A stretch of 62,213 nucleotides of DNA from an uncultured Alistipes sp. Lineage in GTDB: Bacteria > Bacteroidota > Bacteroidia > Bacteroidales > Rikenellaceae. Of this stretch, positions 47,252 to 56,974 are shown one piece after another; the first letter of the stretch is position 1; each line of letters opens with the position of its first letter. The notes beneath the pieces were generated by a model, which was given only the letters and a program-made list of their open reading frames with translations, did not search any database and was not told the origin of the DNA. The stretch is taken from NCBI GenBank assembly GCA_900544265.1, contig UQUQ01000010.1, forward strand, positions 1-62,213, in the 5' to 3' direction. Both the position numbers and the translations under genes were made by a program.

Positions 47252-47929
47252 ATGAGAATCAATAAGGAAGGATACAAAATCATCTTTTTTTCGGGTGTCG
47301 TCTGCCTGCTGATCTGGTGGGGCTTTTACCGCCTGCTGGTCACCGATGCCGCCAATCTGCTGATGTGGGGCGGTACGGTGTTCCTCTTGCTCTTCTGGTT
47401 CTTCATCGTGGCCTTCTTCCGCGAGCCGCGCCGCGTGCGCATCCACGACGCCGATCTGGTCTTCGCGCCGTGCGACGGCCGCGTGGTCGTCACGGAGGTC
47501 GTCATGGAGAACGAGTACCTCAAGCAGGAGATGCTCCAGATTTCGATCTTCATGTCCATCACGAACGTCCACATGAACTGGGTCCCCGTGGGCGGCAGGG
47601 TGGAGTATTTCAAATACCATCCGGGCCGCTTCCTCGTGGCGTGGCACCCCAAGTCCTCGACCGAGAATGAACGCACGACGACCGTCGTGCGCATGGAGTC
47701 GGGGCAGCCGGTGCTCTTCCGTCAGATCGCCGGGCTCATCGCCCGCCGCATCGTCTCCTACATGAAGCCGGGCGAGCCCGTGGAGCAGAACAGCGTCTGC
47801 GGCTTCATCAAGTTCGGCTCGCGCGTCGACGTGCTCGTGCCGAAGGAGAGCGAGCTGCTGGTCGAGATCGGCGACCCGACCGTCGGATCGCAGACGCCCA
47901 TCGCCCGTCTGCGCAAGGAGATCGAATAG
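47252..47929 (+). CDS. psd: Phosphatidylserine decarboxylase, short form
   Basis: 225 residues. Two N-terminal hydrophobic segments (about 10-28 and 36-54) anchor it, then a proenzyme that cleaves itself at Gly-Ser in KFGSRVDVLVP to make the pyruvoyl cofactor. APCDGRVV and SITNVHMNWVP are conserved. It makes phosphatidylethanolamine. This is the short (archaetidylserine-type) form. Confidence 0.95.
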   Translation: MRINKEGYKIIFFSGVVCLLIWWGFYRLLVTDAANLLMWGGTVFLLLFWFFIVAFFREPRRVRIHDADLVFAPCDGRVVVTEVVMENEYLKQEMLQISIFMSITNVHMNWVPVGGRVEYFKYHPGRFLVAWHPKSSTENERTTTVVRMESGQPVLFRQIAGLIARRIVSYMKPGEPVEQNSVCGFIKFGSRVDVLVPKESELLVEIGDPTVGSQTPIARLRKEIE

Positions 47930-47938
47930 CTCGTGGCA

Positions 47939-49045
47939 ATGAAAACGACACCCCAGACCTTCCTGAAGTTCATCGCGGGGACGGCCATCGCCGCGGCCGT
48001 GCTCTTCCTGATCTGGTACTTCTCGTCGATCGTCGTCTACATCCTCGTCTCGGCCGTGCTGGCCGTCATGGGCCGGCCGCTGGTCAACCGCCTTGCGGCG
48101 CTGCATGTGCGCGGGTGGCGCGTGCCGCGCTGGCTCGCCGCGCTGGTGACGCTCGTGGTCATCTGGGCCCTGTTCGCGCTCTGCTGCTCGCTCTTCGTGC
48201 CGCTGGTCTTCAACAAGATCAACCAGTTCTCGACCGTCGACTTCGCGTCGGTCGTCAACAGCATCGGCGAACCCATCGCCCGCGTGCAGCGCGACCTGCA
48301 GAACCTCTTTGCCCTCTCCGAGAGCAGCTTCTCGCTTTCGGACGAGCTGACGGCCATGTTCCGGCAGATGGTCGACATGGAGTCGGTCAACTGGCTCTTC
48401 TCGTCGGTCGTCGGTGTCGTGGTCTCGTCGGTCATCGCCCTCTTCTCCATCTCGTTCATCACCTTCTTCTTCCTCAAGGACGACGGACTCTTCTATTCGA
48501 TGGTCACGGCCGTCTTCCCGGAGCGTTACCACGACAACATCACGCGGGCGCTCGATTCGGTCACGGTGCTGCTGTCGCGCTACTTTACGGGTATCCTCTC
48601 CGAGAGCCTGATGCTCACGGTGGCCGTCACGCTGGTGATGATGGCCTTCGGCATGAAGGCGGCCGACGCCGCATTCATCGGGCTGGTCATGGGCGTGATG
48701 AACGTCGTACCCTATGCCGGGCCGCTCATCGGCGGCATCTTCTCGGTCTTCGTGGGGATCATCACCCCGATCGAGGGCATGACGGTCGGCCACACGGCCT
48801 TCGTCATCGCCGGGTCGCTCCTGATCCTGAAGGGGCTCGACGACTTTGTCGTTCAGCCCACGCTCTATTCCGAGCGGGTCAAGGCCCATCCGCTGGAGGT
48901 CTTCCTGGTGATCCTCATCGCCGGGTCGCTCGCCGGCATCCTCGGCATGCTGCTGGCCATTCCCTCTTATACGGTCATCCGCGTCTTTGCCAAGGAGTTC
49001 TTCTCGCAATTCACGCTGGTGCGCAAACTCACTGAGAAAATCTGA
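47939..49045 (+). CDS. AI-2E family transporter (PerM-like permease)
   Basis: 368 residues from ATG 47939 (a GTG at 47933 is in frame, with AAGGAG 13-19 bases upstream of the two options). About eight membrane helices; FITFFFLKDDGLFYSMV and PYAGPLIGGIFSVFVGI, then DDFVVQPTLYSERVKAHPLEV, are the AI-2E/UPF0118 signature regions. Members export autoinducers or act as Na+/H+ antiporters; the cargo here is unknown. The stop overlaps the next ATG by one base. Confidence 0.9.
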   Translation: MKTTPQTFLKFIAGTAIAAAVLFLIWYFSSIVVYILVSAVLAVMGRPLVNRLAALHVRGWRVPRWLAALVTLVVIWALFALCCSLFVPLVFNKINQFSTVDFASVVNSIGEPIARVQRDLQNLFALSESSFSLSDELTAMFRQMVDMESVNWLFSSVVGVVVSSVIALFSISFITFFFLKDDGLFYSMVTAVFPERYHDNITRALDSVTVLLSRYFTGILSESLMLTVAVTLVMMAFGMKAADAAFIGLVMGVMNVVPYAGPLIGGIFSVFVGIITPIEGMTVGHTAFVIAGSLLILKGLDDFVVQPTLYSERVKAHPLEVFLVILIAGSLAGILGMLLAIPSYTVIRVFAKEFFSQFTLVRKLTEKI

Positions 49046-49638
49046 TGGAACGAAACGCTGCACAGGAATCCCGTTGCATGCAGGACGTGCGGGAACGATA
49101 CGATGTTGCCGGATGTCCCGATGCCGCGTGCCGTGATGCGTCGGCCGGAGTTTCCGCGACTGCCGGTCACACGGCGGCGACCGAGGCAGCCGAGGCGGCC
49201 GGTGCGGCGCGGTGTGCTGCGGCAGAGGAGGGCCATGCGGCGGACACGCCTGCCGATGCGGCCCCCGTGGCGGAGATCCGGGGCGTGGTCGAGCACGGGC
49301 GGCGCCTGGGACGCGAGCTGGGCTTTCCGACGGCCAACCTGGCCGTCGACGAGGCGCTTGCGGCCGAGGACGGGGTCTACGCCTCGCTGGTCGAGGTCGG
49401 CGGCGTGCGCTACCGCGCCATGTCGAACCTGGGCCGTAACCCGTCGGTCGGCGGGCAGCCGCGCCACCTCGAAACCCACCTTTTCGGCTTTGAGGGGTCG
49501 CTGTACGGGCGCGAGGTGCGCGTCGTCCTGCTGCGCAAGGTGCGTGACGAGCGCCGCTTCGATACGGTCGAGGAGCTGCGTGCGCAGATCGCGCGCGACA
49601 AGGAGCAGATCCTGAATCTGAAAATGAATCTCAAATAA
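49045..49638 (+). CDS. Stand-alone riboflavin kinase domain protein
   Basis: 197 residues. Residues ~75-190 are a flavokinase fold: [58 protein letters not shown]. It would phosphorylate riboflavin to FMN. The FMN adenylyltransferase domain that precedes this in normal bifunctional RibF (~310 residues) is absent. Instead there is a ~70-residue Ala/Glu-rich segment with no recognisable fold. It is translationally coupled to the permease gene (TGATG) and lies 10 bases before ahcY. Confidence 0.85.
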   Translation: MERNAAQESRCMQDVRERYDVAGCPDAACRDASAGVSATAGHTAATEAAEAAGAARCAAAEEGHAADTPADAAPVAEIRGVVEHGRRLGRELGFPTANLAVDEALAAEDGVYASLVEVGGVRYRAMSNLGRNPSVGGQPRHLETHLFGFEGSLYGREVRVVLLRKVRDERRFDTVEELRAQIARDKEQILNLKMNLK

Positions 49639-49648
49639 GAATAAAGCT

Positions 49649-51058
49649 ATGTTTCTGGATTTGACACTGCCCTACAAGGTCGCCGACATGTCGCTGGCCG
49701 AGTGGGGACGCAAGGAGATTGAAATTTCCGAGCACGAGATGCCCGGTCTGATGGCCGTGCGCCGCAAGTACGGCCCGAAAAAACCCCTCAAGGGGGTGCG
49801 CGTGATGGGCTCGCTGCACATGACCATCCAGACGGCCGTCCTCATCGAGACGCTCGTCGAGCTGGGTGCCGACGTGCGCTGGTGCTCGTGCAACATCTTT
49901 TCGACGCAGGACCACGCCGCCGCGGCCATCGCCGCCACCGGAGTGCCGGTCTTCGCGTGGAAGGGCGAGACGCTGCCCGAATACTGGTGGTGCACGGCCA
50001 TGGCGATGTCGTTCCCGGGCGGCAAGGGCCCGCAGCTGATCGTCGATGACGGCGGCGATGCCACGCTGCTGATCCACAAGGGCTACAAGGCCGAGAACGA
50101 CGCCTCGACGCTCGACTGCGAACCCTCGTCCTACGAGGAGGAGGTGATCCTCTCGACGCTCCGACAGATACTGGCCGAGGACGGTGACAAGTGGCACCGC
50201 ACGGTGGCCGAGTGGCGCGGCGTGAGCGAGGAGACCACGACGGGCGTGCACCGCCTCTACCAGATGCAGGCGGCGGGCGAGCTGCTCGTCCCGGCAATCA
50301 ACGTCAACGATTCGTGCACGAAGTCGAAGTTCGACAACCTCTACGGCTGCCGCGAATCGCTGGCCGACGGCATCAAGCGGGCCACGGACGTGATGATCGC
50401 CGGCAAGGTGGTCGTCGTCTGCGGCTACGGCGACGTCGGCAAGGGGTGCGCACGCTCGATGCGCTCCTACGGCGCGCGGGTCATCGTCACGGAGATCGAC
50501 CCGATCTGCGCCCTGCAGGCCGCCATGGAGGGCTTCGAGGTCAAGACCGTCGAGAGCGCGCTTGCCGAGGGTAACATCTACGTCACCTGCACGGGTAACT
50601 GCGACATCATCACGCTCGAGCACATGCAGCGGATGCGCGACCAGGCGATTGTCTGCAACATCGGCCACTTCGACAACGAAATCCAGATGGCGCGGCTCGA
50701 GAAGTCCGACGCCGTGAAGACGAATATCAAGCCGCAGGTCGACAAGTACACCTTCCCCGACGGACACGCGATCTTCGTGCTGGCCGAGGGGCGTCTGGTG
50801 AACCTCGGCTGCGCCACGGGCCACCCGTCGTTCGTCATGTCGAACTCCTTCACGAACCAGTGCCTGGCTCAGATGGAGCTGTGGCAGGAGTCGCTCGAGG
50901 TGGGTGTCTACCGCCTGCCGAAGCACCTCGACGAGGAGGTGGCGCGGCTGCATCTGGACAACCTCGGCGTCGAGCTCACGCACCTGACGCAGAAGCAGGC
51001 CGACTACATCGGCGTGCCGGTCGACGGACCCTACAAGGCCGAACACTACCGTTATTGA
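49649..51058 (+). CDS. ahcY: Adenosylhomocysteinase
   Basis: 469 residues. It hydrolyses S-adenosylhomocysteine to homocysteine and adenosine, with tightly bound NAD. Visible: the substrate region ([35 protein letters not shown]), NAD-binding [14 protein letters not shown], and the C-terminal [11 protein letters not shown]. It has the insert of the bacterial/plant-type enzymes. Last gene of the operon, followed by a strong terminator. Confidence 0.98.
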   Translation: MFLDLTLPYKVADMSLAEWGRKEIEISEHEMPGLMAVRRKYGPKKPLKGVRVMGSLHMTIQTAVLIETLVELGADVRWCSCNIFSTQDHAAAAIAATGVPVFAWKGETLPEYWWCTAMAMSFPGGKGPQLIVDDGGDATLLIHKGYKAENDASTLDCEPSSYEEEVILSTLRQILAEDGDKWHRTVAEWRGVSEETTTGVHRLYQMQAAGELLVPAINVNDSCTKSKFDNLYGCRESLADGIKRATDVMIAGKVVVVCGYGDVGKGCARSMRSYGARVIVTEIDPICALQAAMEGFEVKTVESALAEGNIYVTCTGNCDIITLEHMQRMRDQAIVCNIGHFDNEIQMARLEKSDAVKTNIKPQVDKYTFPDGHAIFVLAEGRLVNLGCATGHPSFVMSNSFTNQCLAQMELWQESLEVGVYRLPKHLDEEVARLHLDNLGVELTHLTQKQADYIGVPVDGPYKAEHYRY

Positions 51059-51111
51059 TTATAATGCGGACTAATAAGTATAGATGCTGACACTGGTGTC
51101 ATTGCTTTTTT

Positions 51112-51149
51112 AATCGCCGTTACAGTATGCTGTAGCGGTGATTTTTTTT
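51112..51149 (+). terminator. Terminator of the rsfS-ahcY operon
   Basis: A 14-pair stem with two wobbles (51112-51125 with 51130-51143, loop TATG) followed by a T run to 51149. It isolates the fimbrial locus from the operon upstream. Confidence 0.92.
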
Positions 51150-51183
51150 GTCTGTCATGGCGCTGTTTTTGATGTGGATGTAT

Positions 51184-51213
51184 TTGTTTATTTGTCTTTT
51201 TTGTATATATTTG
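51184..51213 (+). promoter_or_regulatory. Promoter of the fimbrial operon
   Basis: TTG (51184-51186), exactly 19 nt, TATATTTG (51206-51213). It gives a leader of about 85 nt. No inverted repeats that would allow promoter inversion are obvious around it. Confidence 0.85.
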
Positions 51214-51304
51214 TATTCACATATTTTCCAGAAAACTCTTCCGGCGTGCCTGTATCATGCGAAGGCGGCGTCCGGAAGAAAATCGTATTCAACGTGGCGC
51301 ATTT

Positions 51305-52610
51305 ATGAAATGGACCCGGAAATACGAGGCTTTGCGCCTGATCCTTGCCGTGCTCGTCTGTGCGGCAATCCCCGTTGTGAGCATGGCCGAATCCGACGAC
51401 ATCCAAAAATTCCCCCCCCCCTTGCGCGGATTCGCTGCAATGTAGTGATAATCAGGTAATAGCGGAAACATTCGCCCTCTATTACTGGCGCGACCGCATC
51501 GACCTGGACGAAAACTACCTCGACAACGGCTGGCAGATGGCCCGCATCCGCGACTACCTGGCCCGCTCGCCGCGCATCGACAGCATCACGATCTTCGCCT
51601 ACGCCTCGCCCGAAGGCGCCTATCGCCGCAACGTGTGGCTCTCGGAGCAGCGGGCCGAAGCGGCGAAGGAATACCTGCTGGCGCATCGTCCCGACAGCTC
51701 GGCGCTCGATCCCGAGGATATTCTGCTGCGCCCGATGCATGAGAACTGGGCAGGTCTCGAAGCCGAGCTGCAGGCCAACTACCACCGCCACGACCGCGAA
51801 AAGGTCCTTTCCATCCTGCGGGCTTCGGTGGGCAACGACACGAAAAAGTGGCGTCTTGAGCAGCTCGACGGCGGCTATACCTATAAATATATTATCCGGC
51901 GGCACATGCCGCGCCTGCGTCTGGCTACGTGGATCTGCGTTTGGCGGGCTCCCGAACCGGACCTGATCGCTCCGCAACCCCGCTTCGCGACCCCATTCCG
52001 GGGCGAGACGCTGACGGCCCTCCCGCTGCCCGAGCCGGGCAAGCGCACGATCCTCGCGCTGAAGACCAACCTGCTCTACGATGCCGCCGCCGCGATCAAC
52101 TTTGCCGTCGAGGTCCCCTTCAACGAGCGTTTCTCGCTCCTCTATGAGCACCATTGTCCATGGTGGTTGAGCGACAACAACAAATACTGCCTGCAGCTGC
52201 TCTCCTTCGGCGGGGAGTTCCGCTGGTGGTTCGCGCCGCGGCCCCGGCCCGCAAGCGAACGGCGCGTGCAGCGCGACGCCCTCATGGGACAGTTCGTCGG
52301 CCTGTACGGCATGGGCGGCAAGTTCGACGTGCAGTTCGACCGCACGGGCTGCTACCAGGGCGAGTTTTTCAGCATGGGTCTGACCTACGGCTACGCCATG
52401 CCCCTGAGCAAGCGGCTGAACATCGAATTTTCGGTCTCGGCGGGCTACGCGCGCATCCCGCACCGTCACTACAACCCCACGGACGACTACGAACTGCTGA
52501 TCCGCGACCGGGCGAAGTCGGGCACGTGGCACTATTTCGGCCCCACGAAGGTCGAGGTGTCGCTCGTCCTGCCGCTGCTCATCAACAAGAAGAAAGGAGG
52601 CCTGCGATGA
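51305..52610 (+). CDS. OmpA-like/DUF3575 fimbrial-locus protein, frame broken at a C10 tract
   Basis: ATG 51305 starts a signal peptide (MKWTRKYEALRLILAVLVCA...VVSMAES). After TTC at 51410 the ten C residues put the frame into a stop at 51445. The continuation, one base away, reads CADSLQCSDNQVIAETFALYYW and runs without a stop to 52610. It contains an OmpA-like peptidoglycan-binding pattern (DSITIFAYASPEGAYRRNVWLSEQRA, in two parts) and a C-terminal DUF3575 barrel (LALKTNLLYDAAAAINFAVEV). With C9 or C12 it would be one protein of about 434 residues. DUF3575 proteins often open Bacteroidales fimbrial operons. In the given sequence the gene is off. Confidence 0.85.
51412..51421 (+). repeat. 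Homopolymeric C10 tract within a coding sequence
   Basis: Ten consecutive C residues at codon ~36, right after the signal peptide. Length n divisible by three (9 or 12) joins signal peptide and mature domain; n = 10 does not. Confidence 0.95.
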
Positions 52611-53644
52611 AACGTCTTGCCGCCATCCTGCTTCCGCTGCTGTGCCTTTTGGCCGGCTGTGAGCGCCGCCCGCTGGTCGAACTTACCGATCTGCACTATG
52701 TCCGGGTCTATATCGACGAGGAGTTGAAGAACGTGACGACGGGATTCTACAACGAGAACCATGCGCGTCCGGAATACGAGAGCCCCGACGTGCTGCGCGT
52801 GACACTCAGCGATCCGACGACCGACCGGGTCGTGGCCGAACGCTACCTGCGCGACTTGGGCCGCGACGAGCGTGGCAACTATTACGAGGGGTATATCTCC
52901 GTGAAGCCCGGACGGTACAATCTGCTGGCCTATAACTTCGGTACGACGTCGTCCATCCTGCGCAACGAGTATACCTATGCGGGGGCCGAGGCCTATACGA
53001 ACGAGATCGCCTCACACCTGCTCAACAACCTGCCCAGCCGCGGCGACCGCAGCGACGAACGCATCGTCTACGATCCCGACCACCTCATTGTGGCGCGCTG
53101 CGAAGGGGTAGAAGTTCCTCTGCGTACCTATATCGATACGTTGCGCACGGCATCGGGCGACTACTTCATGGGACAGAGTATCGTGAAGTCCTATTACCTT
53201 CAGATCCGGGTCAAGGGAATCCAGTGGGTGTCGTCTGCCGTCTCGCTGCTGACCGGGGTCTCCGGCTCGGCACGCCTGCATGACGGCGGCGTCAACGAGG
53301 ACGATCCCGTGACGCTCTATATCGAGATGCGGCGCAGTGACGAACCGTCGCGCACGGACGACACGGCCGTAATCTATGCCACGTTCGGCATGTTCGGCCG
53401 GCTGCCCGATACGGACAACAAACTGGAGGTGTCGTTCGATTTCCTCACGCGCGACGGGCGTGCCCTGTCGCACGAGTTCGACATCACGTCGAAGTTCTCC
53501 GAACCGGATGCCATCGAACACCAGTGGCTGCTGCTCGACGACGAGATCGAGATATCCGAACCGCCCGACGAACCGGGCAGCGGGGGCGGCTTCGAACCCG
53601 GTGTCGACGACTGGGAGGATGTCAATTCAGACATAATTATCTGA
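52607..53644 (+). CDS. DUF5119-like fimbrial-locus lipoprotein
   Basis: 345 residues. Lipoprotein signal MKRLAAILLPLLCLLAGC, then LVELTDLHYVRVYIDEELKNVTTGFYN in the N-terminal part (typical of the family), NLLAYNFGTTSS, and a second beta-rich half ending in an acidic, Gly/Pro-rich tail. It is probably the anchor-type (FimB/Mfa2-like) or accessory subunit of the fimbria. The start overlaps the previous stop (ATGA) and has AAAGGAGG 7 bases upstream, a strong Shine-Dalgarno unusual for this phylum. Confidence 0.8.
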   Translation: MKRLAAILLPLLCLLAGCERRPLVELTDLHYVRVYIDEELKNVTTGFYNENHARPEYESPDVLRVTLSDPTTDRVVAERYLRDLGRDERGNYYEGYISVKPGRYNLLAYNFGTTSSILRNEYTYAGAEAYTNEIASHLLNNLPSRGDRSDERIVYDPDHLIVARCEGVEVPLRTYIDTLRTASGDYFMGQSIVKSYYLQIRVKGIQWVSSAVSLLTGVSGSARLHDGGVNEDDPVTLYIEMRRSDEPSRTDDTAVIYATFGMFGRLPDTDNKLEVSFDFLTRDGRALSHEFDITSKFSEPDAIEHQWLLLDDEIEISEPPDEPGSGGGFEPGVDDWEDVNSDIII

Positions 53645-53724
53645 CGAATGCTTTTCGTCGATAGAAAATACATATACAAAACAACAATTCAATTTATTCA
53701 CCAAAAACCCATTTATCTCTTGCT

Positions 53725-54771
53725 ATGAAAAAGTTTTTCCTTTTGGCAGCAATGGCGGGCGTAGCGCTCACCGGCTGCGTGAAGACCGAATCGGAGGTTG
53801 CTGTGAAGTCCGATTCAAACCGGATTGTCTTTGACAACCCCGTGGTATCGTCGGTGACGCGTGCGCTGATCGACGGTACGAAGTATCCTACGGATGTACC
53901 CTTCTCGGTGTATGCCCAGTACAAGAATGCCAATACGGGCGAGAACCTGCTCTACATGGAGAATGTGACGACGGAGTATTCGGCAACTTCGCCAAGTCCG
54001 ACGGGAAAATCGTCGTGGGTTCCCGTAGGCAACTATTATTGGCCCAAGGAGGGAACGCTCTCGTTTGCCGCCTACTCGCCGACGGCAGCGTCGACCGTTT
54101 TCAACTCGGTTTCGTGGACTGACGATTCCGGTTTCACCTTCGATAACTTCAATGCCGTAACCAATCAGGTGAACTCCTATGACCTGATGTACAGCGACTA
54201 TGTAGCCGATCAGAAGCAGAGTAATGAGGCTGATTACGAAAAGTATTACGGTATTCAGCTGACCTTCAAGCATGCTCTTTCGGCGCTGGTATTCCGTGCA
54301 CAGGCTGCGGACAATTACGCTGGCGCCGAGATCAAGGTGACGAAGATCGAGGTGCTGGAGGCTTACAACCAGGGAGACCTTGCTACGAACAATGCGGACA
54401 ACAGCGCCGGCTGGAGCGATTTCCAGAATCCTGCCACGATGGAGGTCAAGAATCTGACCTCGGCTGTGTTGACGACCGATTTTGCACAGCAGGGCGATGT
54501 GCTGCTGATGGTTCCGCAGGGATTCGATCACAACGGTGGCGTGAAGGTGAAGATCACCTATACGATCGACACCGAATCCAATGCTACGATGACCCAGACC
54601 CATACGGTTGATCTGTCGAAGCTTACAGAGAATGGCACAGTGACGGCTCATGCTGACTGGAAGATGGGCAAGCGTTATATCTATGACATCACCATCGGTC
54701 TGGATCGCATCTACTTCGCTCCGACGGTTACCGACTGGGATGATGTTACGGTTACGGGCACGATCGACTAA
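53725..54771 (+). CDS. Fimbrillin family protein, probable major subunit
   Basis: 348 residues. Lipoprotein signal with Cys18 (ALTGC), then a type V pilin N-terminal region with VTR46-A47, the same residue numbers as the Arg-gingipain cleavage site of P. gingivalis FimA. Two transthyretin-like beta domains follow; LTFKHALSALVFRA is the FimA-type central signature, and the C-terminus (FAPTVTDWDDVTVTGTID) would be the donated strand. It is less GC-rich than its neighbours. Hairpins after the stop would favour high expression of this gene over those downstream. Confidence 0.9.
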   Translation: MKKFFLLAAMAGVALTGCVKTESEVAVKSDSNRIVFDNPVVSSVTRALIDGTKYPTDVPFSVYAQYKNANTGENLLYMENVTTEYSATSPSPTGKSSWVPVGNYYWPKEGTLSFAAYSPTAASTVFNSVSWTDDSGFTFDNFNAVTNQVNSYDLMYSDYVADQKQSNEADYEKYYGIQLTFKHALSALVFRAQAADNYAGAEIKVTKIEVLEAYNQGDLATNNADNSAGWSDFQNPATMEVKNLTSAVLTTDFAQQGDVLLMVPQGFDHNGGVKVKITYTIDTESNATMTQTHTVDLSKLTENGTVTAHADWKMGKRYIYDITIGLDRIYFAPTVTDWDDVTVTGTID

Positions 54772-54789
54772 TTCCGAACCTGACTTTTC

Positions 54790-54840
54790 CGGGCGCGCGA
54801 CGCCCGAGCTTAATCTGCGAAGGGGTGATACCCTTCGCAG
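54790..54840 (+). other. Two tandem hairpins after the major fimbrillin gene
   Basis: CGGGCG (54790-54795) pairs with CGCCCG (54801-54806); then perfect arms CTGCGAAGGG (54815-54824) and CCCTTCGCAG (54831-54840). No T run follows. They may stabilise the upstream mRNA or partly stop transcription, a common way to make major pilin exceed minor subunits. Confidence 0.7.
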
Positions 54841-54864
54841 GTACCAATTAAAAATGACCTTCGC

Positions 54865-55770
54865 ATGAGACGGCTGATCTGGATCGTCCTTCCGCTCCTT
54901 GTGGCGGCGGGTTGTGTGAAGAGCACGGGAGAGACGGAGCGCTCCGTGGCGCTTGTCTTCGAACCGGCCCTCCATACGGCCGTGCGTTCCGATGCCGCGG
55001 CGTATCCCGACGTGCGCCCCTTCGGGGTGTATGCCTGGCAGTTGCCTGCGGACCGGTCGTGGCGGGAGGCCGCAGAGGAGGCTGTGCCCTACCTTGCGGA
55101 CGAACGGGTCGGCTATGCGGACGGAGTGTGGAGCACGCAGACGGCGCTGCTGTGGCCCGGGGACGGGCAGCGCCTGACAGCCATCGGGTATGCTCCCTAT
55201 GGCGCGGCGACGGGTTGCGATGCCGCGTCGGGCGTTCGCTTCGACGGGGTCGACGTGCGGACGGTGGGCGAGGAGCTCTGCTATACCGCCCCGCAGGCGG
55301 ATCTCTCGCAGGCGGACAACGGCGGTGTGGTGACGCTGCCTTTCCGTTCGGCCTTCGCGCAGGTCGACTTCCGGGTCAAAAGCCTGGCGGGGGATGACGT
55401 GTCCCTGACGGTGCGCCGCATCGAGCTCGATGCCGCCAACTGCGTGGGCAGCTTTCATTCACTGCCCGAGCCCGAATGGACCCTTGAAGGGGAGGCGGTG
55501 CCGGTGCTCTTTTTTGAAGGCGAATGCCTGCTGCGCAATACGCCGCAGGTGGCGGGAAGTACGCTGCCGATGCTTCCGCAGCAGTTGCAGGCTCCCGTCA
55601 GCGTGACCTTTGAGGCGCCGGCTCCCTCGGGGGAGACCATCACGCAGACGATCCGGACCGAGCCGCTCGGCACGCGGCTCGAAGCCGGAAGACACTATAC
55701 CTACACGCTTTCGGTAAGCGTCGATCGCGTGGATTTTCTTTTGCAGATCATTGAGGACCGTATCAAATGA
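54865..55770 (+). CDS. Fimbrillin family protein, minor subunit
   Basis: 301 residues. Lipoprotein signal with Cys17 (VAAGC), candidate processing site AVR41-S42, and the fimbrillin core (LPFRSAFAQVDFRVKSL; GRHYTYTLSVSVDRVDFLLQ at the end). Shorter and far more GC-rich than the major subunit. The next gene starts 7 bases after its stop. Confidence 0.85.
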   Translation: MRRLIWIVLPLLVAAGCVKSTGETERSVALVFEPALHTAVRSDAAAYPDVRPFGVYAWQLPADRSWREAAEEAVPYLADERVGYADGVWSTQTALLWPGDGQRLTAIGYAPYGAATGCDAASGVRFDGVDVRTVGEELCYTAPQADLSQADNGGVVTLPFRSAFAQVDFRVKSLAGDDVSLTVRRIELDAANCVGSFHSLPEPEWTLEGEAVPVLFFEGECLLRNTPQVAGSTLPMLPQQLQAPVSVTFEAPAPSGETITQTIRTEPLGTRLEAGRHYTYTLSVSVDRVDFLLQIIEDRIK

Positions 55771-55777
55771 TATTCGG

Positions 55778-56953
55778 ATGAACGCATTTGCACGACATAC
55801 GCGCTGTCTGCTGCTGTTGCTGGCCGCTGCGGCGGGGTGCAGCAAGTCCCAGGCGCCCGAGACGCCCCCCGGGCCCGAACCCGGGGCTCGGCCCATCGTC
55901 TGGAACGTCGACATGGAGCGCAGCGCCGCAGCCAGCCGCTCGCTCATCGGCTCCCAAACCGATATGGGCGATATTTCGATCAAACAGGCCTGCACGCCGA
56001 CCGCTGCCGGCGGTGAGGGCGAGGCCATCGGCATCTGGGCCGACTACACCTACACCGATGCCGACGGTATGCAGAAGACCGTGAAAAACCTTTTCGAGGG
56101 AACGCGCCTGATCTATGCCGACAAGGTGAACGGAAATCCCTATGACGACTGGAATTACGCGGGCACGGATCTCTACTGGTTTGTTGGCGGAAAGTACAAG
56201 TTCCGCGGCTATTTCCCGCAGAAACTCGAAGATCAGGTACTCACGACCTCCGATGCCACGACCTTTGCCATGACCTACTCGACCTCGGACTATCAGGAGG
56301 ACCTGCTCGTCGCCTACAACGAGGTCGACACGACCGTTCCGTCGGTCGATCTCTCGCAGCCCGTGACGCTGAATTTCAAACATGCGCTGGCGGCCGTGCG
56401 CTTCCGCGTGGAGGCGAGCTACGACAATACCGATTACCTGACTTCGTGTTACCTCCAGAACGCCGATACGAAGGATTTCGCGTCGATCGGCATCCTGGTC
56501 TACGGCACCGAGACGGTCTCGGACGACTTTTTCTGGAGCATGAGTTACAATCCGCCCGCGACCGAACGGATCTATTACTGGAGCAACAGCGGTGTCGAAT
56601 TTTCGACCGAGACGCAAACCTCGACCGTCCGGCCGGCCCTCGCCTATACGCAGGCCGGTACGACGTCCGGCGAGCAGTTCACGCGCAACGACGGCTGGCT
56701 GCTGATTCTTCCGCAGGCATCGTCGGGCAATCTGCAATTCTGCTTCACCACGCGCAATGCCGAAGAGGGTATTTATCGGGTGAACATTCCGAAGGGAACG
56801 GAGTATGACGACAGCGGAGCGGTGATTTCCGAAGAGTACCAGCCCGGAAAACGCTATACATACACGATCCGAATCACCGAAGCGGATGTGGAGTTGACGA
56901 TTACGGCGGCCGACTGGAACGTGCGCGACTCCTCTTACGACATCGAACTGTGA
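55778..56953 (+). CDS. Fimbrillin family protein, minor subunit
   Basis: 391 residues from ATG 55778 (an upstream ATG at 55751 lies inside the previous gene). Lipoprotein signal with Cys21 (AAAGC), candidate processing site ASR53-S54, fimbrillin core LNFKHALAAVRFRVEA and C-terminal GKRYTYTIRITEADVELTI. A Pro/Gly-rich linker follows the lipid cysteine. Confidence 0.85.
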   Translation: MNAFARHTRCLLLLLAAAAGCSKSQAPETPPGPEPGARPIVWNVDMERSAAASRSLIGSQTDMGDISIKQACTPTAAGGEGEAIGIWADYTYTDADGMQKTVKNLFEGTRLIYADKVNGNPYDDWNYAGTDLYWFVGGKYKFRGYFPQKLEDQVLTTSDATTFAMTYSTSDYQEDLLVAYNEVDTTVPSVDLSQPVTLNFKHALAAVRFRVEASYDNTDYLTSCYLQNADTKDFASIGILVYGTETVSDDFFWSMSYNPPATERIYYWSNSGVEFSTETQTSTVRPALAYTQAGTTSGEQFTRNDGWLLILPQASSGNLQFCFTTRNAEEGIYRVNIPKGTEYDDSGAVISEEYQPGKRYTYTIRITEADVELTITAADWNVRDSSYDIEL

Positions 56954-56974
56954 CACGATTAACCGGAAGAAATC

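Noticed and set aside
51059..51304. Invertible promoter in front of the fimbrial operon
   Set aside because: No paired inverted repeats seen around the promoter and no recombinase gene nearby; the C10 tract is the better switch candidate.
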